The translations under genes and the position numbers were made by a program. From the NCBI GenBank assembly GCA_026713105.1, contig JAPOPC010000049.1:1-64000 (forward strand): 64,000 bases of DNA, written 5' to 3'. The notes under the pieces are model-generated. The model had not been told where the DNA came from, did not search any database, and saw only the letters and a list, made by a program, of their open reading frames with translations. This DNA comes from Acidimicrobiaceae bacterium (GTDB lineage Bacteria; Actinomycetota; Acidimicrobiia; Acidimicrobiales; Poriferisodalaceae). How positions within the stretch are numbered: the stretch's first letter is position 1; each line of letters begins with the position of its first letter. Positions 58,282-64,000 of the stretch are shown piece by piece.

Positions 58282-59331
58282 CTATCCGTTATCGCTCCAG
58301 GCCGGGGGCGGTTGGCGTTGGGCGCGCAGTACGGCGCTCGGAGCGACCTGTTCGCCCTTGCCGACCACCGAGAACTCACAGAGCACGGCTCCAGCACCGA
58401 CGACGACGTCGGGGCCGAGCACGGAATCGACCACTACAGCTCCGGCGTCGAGGTGGCAGCCGTCTCCCAGGACCGAGCGCTGCACGACCGCATCGGGTCC
58501 GATCTGGCACCCAGATCCCATGACGGACGTCTGGATGCGCGAAGTCGGATGGACGCCCGCCGGCGCTGCGGCGGTACCGCTGGTCAGTCGGGCATGAGGG
58601 CGCCGGCCCTCGACGATGTCGAGATTTGCAGCCAGGTACTGCTGCGGTGTGCCCGTGTCGAGCCAGTACGTGTCGAACGCCAGCGCAGCCAATGCTGCGT
58701 CCGCAACGATCTGGGGGAAGACCTCCCGCTCGATGGAGACGGACCGGTCGGGCGCGATGCGATCGAGAACCGCTGGGTCGAGCACGTAGCTGCCAGCGCT
58801 GATCGTGGGTCGTTCGGAATGCGGCTGCGCGGCGGGCAGCGAGCCCTGGTCCGGTTTTTCGGAGAACGACAGCACCCGCCCTGACGTATCGGTCACCACA
58901 AGGCCGTAGGGCGTCGCATCGGCGACCGGCTGCAGCGCGATGGTGGCTTCGGCTCCCGAACTGCGGTGAAAGCTCGCGAGGGCACCCAAGTCCAGGTCGG
59001 TCAGGACGTCGCCGTTGAGCACGAAGAACGGTCCCGTCATGCCGCTCGCCTCGGCGGCGAATCGCACGGCGCCCGCCGTGCCGAGCGGCTCAGGCTCGAC
59101 TGCCACCTCATACGCGAGCTGGCCAATACGCCCGTGGGGGTAGGCAGTGGTGAACGCCTCAGCGCGGTAGCCCAGCGAGAGCACCACCTCGGAGACGCCA
59201 TGCCGGTACAAGTGCTCGCAGACCCACTCGATCATCGGACGCCCGCACACAGGCAGCATCTGCTTGGGGGTGTCGTTGGTCAGCGGACGCAGCCGGGTGC
59301 CGAATCCGCCCAGCAGCAGGATCGCCTTCAT
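58282..59331 (-). CDS. Sugar-1-phosphate nucleotidyltransferase (NDP-sugar synthase)
   Basis: 349 residues. AILLLGGFGTRLRPLTNDTPKQMLPVCGRPMIEW gives the nucleotidyltransferase GGxGTRLxPLT...K motif; VLNGDVLTDLDL is the metal-binding step; the C-terminal part (from about 255) shows hexapeptide-repeat (left-handed helix) spacing: VHPTSRIQTSVMGSGCQIGPDAVVQRSVLGDGCHLDAGAVVVDSVLG. Mannose-1-P guanylyltransferase or glucose-1-P uridylyltransferase are possible. The last codons lie in a TATCCGTTATCGCTC motif also found after the IS5 remnants. Confidence 0.88.
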   Translation of the reverse strand: MKAILLLGGFGTRLRPLTNDTPKQMLPVCGRPMIEWVCEHLYRHGVSEVVLSLGYRAEAFTTAYPHGRIGQLAYEVAVEPEPLGTAGAVRFAAEASGMTGPFFVLNGDVLTDLDLGALASFHRSSGAEATIALQPVADATPYGLVVTDTSGRVLSFSEKPDQGSLPAAQPHSERPTISAGSYVLDPAVLDRIAPDRSVSIEREVFPQIVADAALAALAFDTYWLDTGTPQQYLAANLDIVEGRRPHARLTSGTAAAPAGVHPTSRIQTSVMGSGCQIGPDAVVQRSVLGDGCHLDAGAVVVDSVLGPDVVVGAGAVLCEFSVVGKGEQVAPSAVLRAQRQPPPAWSDNG

Positions 59332-59354
59332 CTGCAGATCCCCGTGCCGGAGAC

Positions 59355-60254
59355 TCAGGATGCAGCGCTCGACTGTTTGTTGCCCATCGAGTTCTCTTCG
59401 GCAGCAGGTTCGGGGGGTTCGGCCGGCTCGGGGGGTTCGGCCGGCTCGGGGAGTTCGGCGGGCTCAGACGTTTCGGGAAGATCGCCCTCGGCTGGCTCGT
59501 TCTCGCCCCCGTCGAGAATCGGTCCCTCTTCGTTCGAGTCGTCGATCAACGGTTGATCTTCCGGAGGCAAATTCAGATAGGCGCGTAGGAAGGCGTCGTC
59601 GGGTCGTGGAATGTCAGCGTTGTCGACGCTCGGGTGGACGAAGGCGAACACGAAGATCTGGCCGTCGCCCAGGAAGCGCACGTCGCTCAGATCATCGGTG
59701 AATGCCAGCGCCTTCTCGGCCTGGAGAGTCTCCCAGCGCATGATGCGCAGCTCCGCTCCCGGCTCGGCAACAGCTGCGTCGTCGCTGTCGGGATCCGGTG
59801 AAGCACAGGCGTCGTCGGACTCGTCGAGAATGGTCCCGTCGGGCAGCTCGAGCGTCGAGTCGGTCAACTCGACCTCGATCTCACGCATGAACGCGCCCAT
59901 AGTGGCGAACTGGCCTGTCACGCCCGTGTGGAACGGATGAATGTGGATGAGCCCGTCACCATGTGTATGGATGCCCGATTGGTCATCGACGTCGTTGGGG
60001 TACAGGTCGAAGATGAACTCGTCGCAGTCGTAGATCGCGTAGAGCGAGTGCCAGTGATCTCCCAAGCGCGGCGGGCCCGCGGGAGCATTCGCAGAGCGTT
60101 CGTTGCGGGCCACCAAAATCAGCACGACGCCGAGTGCGACGACGAGGAGCATCGCCGCTGGAAACAGGATGTCGCGCCGGGGGCGAAAGCTCCTACCGCT
60201 TCCGCCAGCGCTCGCTGCTTTGGCAACCTTCTTGGCAGCGGCTGATCTCGCCAT
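59355..60254 (-). CDS. Membrane-anchored protein with His-rich extracellular region
   Basis: About 299 residues from ATG 60254 (numbering below from the longer TTG start at 60266). A basic N-terminus and one membrane segment (about 33-53). The outside part begins with GDHWHSLYAIYDCDEFIFDLY and SGIHTHGDGLIHIHPFHTG, seven His within about 45 residues (H71-H113), which suggests metal binding. A helical beta region and a Pro/Glu/Ala-rich tail (about 255-290, PAEPPE repeats) follow. No family recognised beyond actinobacterial hypothetical proteins. Located between the nucleotidyltransferase and UDP-glucose dehydrogenase genes. Confidence 0.7.
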   Translation of the reverse strand: MARSAAAKKVAKAASAGGSGRSFRPRRDILFPAAMLLVVALGVVLILVARNERSANAPAGPPRLGDHWHSLYAIYDCDEFIFDLYPNDVDDQSGIHTHGDGLIHIHPFHTGVTGQFATMGAFMREIEVELTDSTLELPDGTILDESDDACASPDPDSDDAAVAEPGAELRIMRWETLQAEKALAFTDDLSDVRFLGDGQIFVFAFVHPSVDNADIPRPDDAFLRAYLNLPPEDQPLIDDSNEEGPILDGGENEPAEGDLPETSEPAELPEPAEPPEPAEPPEPAAEENSMGNKQSSAAS

Positions 60255-60315
60255 ACGGGGCGACAAGCTACCGGCGCTTGGCGACTATGAGTGAGTACGC
60301 CGCGCAAGTGCCTCC

Positions 60316-60392
60316 GCTGCGGGGCGGCAGGGCCCTCTGCTCCCGCGATCCAGCAGGTCGCAACGTCGCAGAGTTCCCTGCCGCCCCACAGC
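60316..60392. repeat. Dispersed palindromic repeat, copy D
   Basis: 77 bp, arms 60316-60331 and 60377-60392 complementary with one C-A mismatch. It matches copies B and C except that one base pair is missing from the stem on both sides (the A of the left arm and the T of the right arm), so pairing is kept. It lies 31 bases before the UDP-glucose dehydrogenase stop, upstream of the His-rich protein gene. Confidence 0.85.
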
Positions 60393-60422
60393 TATGACGC
60401 GGGTGCCCTTTCGCTCTGGCGC

Positions 60423-61796
60423 TCAGCGCCGGCCGAGACCTTCGTAGACGAAGCCCGCTGCGCGCAGCTTGGTTGGATCCAGCAGGTTGCGTGCATCCAC
60501 GATGCGCGCTGCAGCCATCACCGACGCCGCCCGCCCCCAATCGAGGTTGGCGAACTCGGGCCACTCGGTGAGCACGACGGCCGCGTCGGCATCCTCAAGG
60601 GCGTCGTAGGGCGAGCCGCGCACGGTGAGCGCCGCTGGCAATTGCGCGGCGATGTCGGGACGATCGTCGAGATCGGCGAGCGCCGGGTCGTACGCCACGA
60701 GGAGCGCTCCGTCAGCTCTGAGCCGCTCGGCAACCCGCAGCGCCGGAGAGCCGCGCAGGTCATCGGTCCCGGCCTTGAAGGTCAGGCCCAGCACAGCCAC
60801 GGTGACTCCGTCGAGGTCAGAGGAGCGCTGCGCCACCTCATCAGCGCTGGGATCGGAAAGCTCGCTTGGTCGGTCGGTGACGATGCGGGCGACTTTGGCA
60901 GCCACACGCTCGAGCTGCTGCTCGTTGACCGTGATGACCCCCTCGAGCAAGTCGAAGACGTATCCCGCGTCATTGGCGACCGATACCAACGCGCGGGTGT
61001 CCTTCGGCAGGCATGAACCGCCCCAGCCGGGACCAGGCTGCAGGTACGCCGAGCCGATCCGGTGATCGGTGCCAACCCCAGCAAGAACGGTGTCGACGTC
61101 GGCGCCGACGGCTTCACAGACTGCAGCGAGGGCGTTCACGAATGAGACCTTGGCGGCCAGGAAAGCGTTTGCCGCGTACTTGACCGTCTCGGCCGATGTC
61201 GGATCGCTGAGGATCACCGGTGCCTCCACGCCGGCATACAGTGCCGCCACCCGGCGTGCCACTGAGGTGTCGTCGGCCCCGATGACGATGCGGTCAGGTG
61301 CCAGGAAGTCGTGGACTGCCGACCCCTCTCGCAGAAACTCGGGATTCGACGCCAGCGCCACATCGGTTCGCCCCAGCGCCGCAGCGATCTTGGGAGCGGT
61401 GCCCACCGGCACCGTCGACTTGGTCACCACGACGGAGCCGGGCTGCAGGCGGGATGCCACTGAATCGAGCGCTGCCAGCAAGTAGCTGAGCTCGGTCTCA
61501 CCGTCGTCTCGCAGCGGTGTTGGCACGCAGATGAAGGCGAAGTCGCACGTGGCCGCGACAGTCTCGGCAGAGATCACGAAGCGGAGGCGGCGCTCGGCGA
61601 TGCCTTCAGCAACGAGTCGATCAAGTTCGGCCTCGCGAATCGGCACGACACCCGCCGACAGCGACGCCACCTTGGCACGGTCGATGTCGGCACAGATGAC
61701 GTCGTGACCGAGGTGCGCGAAGCACGCAGCCGTCGTGAGGCCGACGTAGCCGGCGCCGACAACGAGGATGCGGTGCTGGGGCGATGCCGCGCTCAC
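60423..61796 (-). CDS. UDP-glucose 6-dehydrogenase
   Basis: 457 residues. NAD-binding HRILVVGAGYVGLTTAACFAHLGHDVICADID, VVVTKSTVPVGTAPKIAAAL, NPEFLREGSAVHDFLAPDRIVIGA, catalytic Cys in GPGWGGSCLPKDTRALVSV and C-terminal VLGLTFKAGTDDLRGSPALRVAERL. It makes UDP-glucuronate (or a similar uronic acid) for envelope polysaccharide. GTG start overlapping the LCP stop by 4 bases. Confidence 0.93.
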   Translation of the reverse strand: MSAASPQHRILVVGAGYVGLTTAACFAHLGHDVICADIDRAKVASLSAGVVPIREAELDRLVAEGIAERRLRFVISAETVAATCDFAFICVPTPLRDDGETELSYLLAALDSVASRLQPGSVVVTKSTVPVGTAPKIAAALGRTDVALASNPEFLREGSAVHDFLAPDRIVIGADDTSVARRVAALYAGVEAPVILSDPTSAETVKYAANAFLAAKVSFVNALAAVCEAVGADVDTVLAGVGTDHRIGSAYLQPGPGWGGSCLPKDTRALVSVANDAGYVFDLLEGVITVNEQQLERVAAKVARIVTDRPSELSDPSADEVAQRSSDLDGVTVAVLGLTFKAGTDDLRGSPALRVAERLRADGALLVAYDPALADLDDRPDIAAQLPAALTVRGSPYDALEDADAAVVLTEWPEFANLDWGRAASVMAAARIVDARNLLDPTKLRAAGFVYEGLGRR

Positions 61797-63394
61797 GGCA
61801 CCAGCTGTTCGGCGGCGGGCACGTCGACCCTCCGGTAACCGGGGTCAGTGCGAGGCGGCTCGTCGCCGATGTGCAGGATCACCGTGGTTGCGTCGAGCTC
61901 GGCATAGCCGGCGAATTCTGGCACAGGCAGCAGGTGACTGGCCAGCAGGCCCGCGGCAAGCCGTCCCACCGGGGCCAAGTAGACGACCGTGCGTCCCGGC
62001 GGTTCCGAAATGCCCTCTGGTAGCTCCCCCGCAGCCTGCGCGTCGAAGCCGATCTCAGCCAGCTCTGCTGCCAGCCGGTGCCGTCCGGTGCCGGTGACCT
62101 GCACTTTCACGCGCGACTCGACGATGTCGTCCCAGCCGATGCCCCCGAACACGTCCAGCACGCGCTGGTTGTGCTCGGCGCGCCCGGGGTCCAGCCCGAG
62201 CGACCACCTCACGGGTTCGTGAACGTCCACCAACTTCAGCTTGTAGTCCTCAACGTCAGCGTCGAAGTCAATGCCGGAGAACTCCGATGCGAGTCTGCGG
62301 CCGTCGCTCACAATGCCCAGCGTGTCCGACGCCGACACATGGTCAGCCGCTATGTCGAGCACGGAGAGCAGCTTGAGCGGGTTTGCAAACAAGGCGGGTG
62401 CAACCTGCCCAGCCGCGATGCGCATGAACGCCCGCTGGCGGTCGTTGCGGGCCAGATCGTTCCAGGCGCCGTAGCGCTGCCAGGATCCGTCACCCGACTG
62501 GGCTTCGAGGTGCCGACTGCGGACGTAGGCGAGCGCCTGCCTGCCGTCGAGGCGATGAGTGCCTGCGGGGGTGAAGAACCCGCTGCGGCTGTCCGCCGGA
62601 TCAGTGGCGTCTTCCTTGAGCTGGTCGCGCAGAGGCCGGTCGAAGCTCATTGTGACGCCGCCGACAGCATCGACCAGCCGCAGGAACGCTTGGAAGTCGA
62701 CTTCGACGTAGTGCTGCAGGGTGATGCCGAGGTTGTTCTCGACCGTGTCGATCAGACGGGCAGCGCGCGCCGCCGTGGTGGTGTCGCGGTTGTAGGCGCT
62801 GTTGATCTTGGCGACGACGCCGGTTCCGGCAATATCGCTCGTGCCCGCGATCTCCGCCGCCAGGTCGCGCGGGATCGACATCATCGCCACCGTGCCGTCG
62901 TCTCGCAGGCGAATCACCATGATCACGTCCGCCAGCCGGCTGAAATCCGAGTGGCCGTTGCGCAGCGGATCGTCGGGCGCGAGTCCCAGGGTGCTGTCGG
63001 TGCCGACCAGCAGGTAGTTCTCCCCAGTCGAGCCGCCCGGCAGAACGGGTTCACCGGCGGAGAGGTCGACGGCGTCAAGCGAGTCCGCATCTGAACTCGA
63101 GTCGACAACCGAAGTCATGCCGTCCCCCCGGGTGACCTCGCTGTTGCGGTCAGCGCCCGCGTCTGTCTCGCTGTCAGGATTCGCAGCGATCGAGGTCGGC
63201 TGGTCGATCACCACGTCGGCCGCAGTCACGGGCTGGCGGGGAGCGGAGGTCAGGACGCCGGCCAACTCGTGTCGCTCGATCCGTCCGAGCTGCAACAGTA
63301 CAAATGCAGATGCACCAGTCGCGACTGCCCCAATGAGGGTCAGCACTGCCAGCGCGACAAGGACGAGGCGAGTGCGCCGACTGCGGTGGCTCAC
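61793..63394 (-). CDS. LCP-family (LytR-CpsA-Psr) glycopolymer transferase with C-terminal LytR_C domain
   Basis: 533 residues. N-terminal membrane segment (LVLVALAVLTLIGAVATGASAFVLL), a linker, then the LCP domain with YLLVGTDSTLGLAPDDPLRNGHSDFSRLADVIMVIRL, VAMMSIPRDLAAEIAG, KINSAYNRDTTTAARAARLIDTVENNLGI and YVEVDFQAFLRLVDAVGGVTM, the usual Arg/Asp set. The C-terminal part (about 410-510) is like LytR_C. LCP proteins attach glycopolymers to peptidoglycan. GTG start overlapping the upstream oxidoreductase gene. Confidence 0.93.
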   Translation of the reverse strand: MSHRSRRTRLVLVALAVLTLIGAVATGASAFVLLQLGRIERHELAGVLTSAPRQPVTAADVVIDQPTSIAANPDSETDAGADRNSEVTRGDGMTSVVDSSSDADSLDAVDLSAGEPVLPGGSTGENYLLVGTDSTLGLAPDDPLRNGHSDFSRLADVIMVIRLRDDGTVAMMSIPRDLAAEIAGTSDIAGTGVVAKINSAYNRDTTTAARAARLIDTVENNLGITLQHYVEVDFQAFLRLVDAVGGVTMSFDRPLRDQLKEDATDPADSRSGFFTPAGTHRLDGRQALAYVRSRHLEAQSGDGSWQRYGAWNDLARNDRQRAFMRIAAGQVAPALFANPLKLLSVLDIAADHVSASDTLGIVSDGRRLASEFSGIDFDADVEDYKLKLVDVHEPVRWSLGLDPGRAEHNQRVLDVFGGIGWDDIVESRVKVQVTGTGRHRLAAELAEIGFDAQAAGELPEGISEPPGRTVVYLAPVGRLAAGLLASHLLPVPEFAGYAELDATTVILHIGDEPPRTDPGYRRVDVPAAEQLVP

Positions 63395-64000
63395 TCAGCT
63401 GCCTCGGAGAGGGCCTCGCTCAGGGACGGATACACGAACAGGCTCTCGGCGATGTCCTGGACCCGCAGGTTTGCGCTGACGGCGAGAGCCACCACCGAGA
63501 TCAGCTCAGCTGCGTGGCGGCCCACGATGGAGCCGCCCAACACCTGACCGGTCAGCGGGTCCGAGACGATCTTGACGAAGCCGCGGGGATTCTCCTCGAT
63601 CAGTGCCTTGGCATTGGCGCCGAAGGGCACCTTGGTGACGCGGATCTTGCGGCCCGTGGCAAATGCCTCGGCTTCCGCGAGCCCGACATCGGCGATCTCG
63701 GGTTCGGTGAAGATGGCCGATGCCGCCTTGTCGTAGTCGAGATGGCGGTGCGGGCGGGATTCGTGCAGACCCACCGCGTGCTCGACGATCTTGCGGCCCT
63801 GCATGGCGGCGACTGACGAGAGCGGCAGCTTGCCCGACAGGTCGCCCGCCGCGTAGATGCTGGGCACCGACGAGCACAGGTTGTGGTCGACCTCGACGTA
63901 CCCCTCGTCGTCGACGCGCACGTCGGTGTTCTCCAGGCCCAAGCCATCGCTATTGGGGATCGATCCGATCGCAATCAGCGCATGCGACGCCTGCACAGTC
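63391..64000 (-). CDS. Pyridine nucleotide-disulfide oxidoreductase, C-terminal part (runs off the window)
   Basis: About 202 residues of a class I flavoprotein (dihydrolipoamide dehydrogenase/mercuric reductase-like). SHALIAIGSIPNSDGLGLENTDVRVDD, SVPSIYAAGDLSGKLPLSSVAAMQGRKIVEH and the dimerisation domain IFTEPEIADVGLAEAEA, GFVKIVSDPLTGQVLGGSIVGRHAAELISVVALAV. The usual C-terminal HPT.SE is YPSLSE here, so the base His of lipoamide dehydrogenase is not in its normal context and the enzyme may be of a soluble-transhydrogenase type. The N-terminus lies outside. Confidence 0.85.
   Translation of the reverse strand, partial: TVQASHALIAIGSIPNSDGLGLENTDVRVDDEGYVEVDHNLCSSVPSIYAAGDLSGKLPLSSVAAMQGRKIVEHAVGLHESRPHRHLDYDKAASAIFTEPEIADVGLAEAEAFATGRKIRVTKVPFGANAKALIEENPRGFVKIVSDPLTGQVLGGSIVGRHAAELISVVALAVSANLRVQDIAESLFVYPSLSEALSEAAE

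Overview
The window comes from a high-GC actinobacterium, most likely of the Acidimicrobiia/Ilumatobacter type. This is inferred from GC-rich coding on both strands, long N-terminal cell-wall-binding repeats (CW_binding_2), a DUF222/HNH gene, F420 biosynthesis genes (cofD, cofE) together with F420-type flavin/deazaflavin oxidoreductases, and the actinobacterial gene order comF-hpf-secA-prfB-ftsE-ftsX and manB-Trm112-SIS isomerase-ahcY. No rRNA, tRNA or CRISPR array was seen.

Layout. 1-1.75 kb: the 5' end of a secreted cell-wall-binding protein and a decayed ISL3-type insertion sequence. 2-11.8 kb: small metabolic genes, including a DddP-like M24 metallohydrolase, an SagB-like nitroreductase, PPOX/HugZ and DDN-type proteins, an alpha/beta hydrolase, an MFS carrier, a PQ-loop protein and a CxxC membrane protein. 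11.9-14.4 kb: two secreted surface proteins (RCC1-like repeats; three cell-wall-binding repeats). 15-18.1 kb: an orphan, divergent TrpC-like protein and a DUF222/HNH gene lying between two remnants of an IS5-type transposase. 18.1-19.9 kb: an RDD membrane protein and a lipoprotein with a thioredoxin domain whose first active-site Cys codon is TGA. 19.9-27.5 kb: thpR and a catabolic-looking run (VOC protein, two hydrolases, acyl-CoA dehydrogenase, EthD-domain protein, MFS carrier, enoyl-CoA hydratase). 27.5-41 kb: housekeeping block (ftsX, ftsE, prfB, secA, hpf, comF, ahcY, SIS isomerase, Trm112, manB) and a KamA-like radical SAM enzyme. 41-64 kb: cell-envelope block (GT-C/GT2 fusion, ftsH, thioredoxin-like protein, DUF5719-like protein, giant GT2, SpoIID/cell-wall-binding protein, gmd-like epimerase, sugar nucleotidyltransferase, UDP-glucose dehydrogenase, LCP ligase) with cofD-cofE embedded, ending inside a pyridine nucleotide-disulfide oxidoreductase.

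How the genes work together. manB, the nucleotidyltransferase, the Gmd-like epimerase, UDP-glucose dehydrogenase, the glycosyltransferases and LCP could make, transfer and attach a cell-wall glycopolymer. cofD-cofE supply F420, which the PPOX and DDN-type proteins may use.

The two most notable signals are: (1) a probable selenoprotein at 18752-19894, where an in-frame TGA replaces the first Cys of a thioredoxin CxxC, about 95 codons of good thioredoxin sequence follow, and a hairpin with a GGUC loop lies just downstream as in bacterial SECIS elements; and (2) a family of four 77-79 bp palindromic repeats (34859, 41077, 58189, 60316) with an almost invariant core and arms that vary in a compensated way, always next to gene 3' ends.
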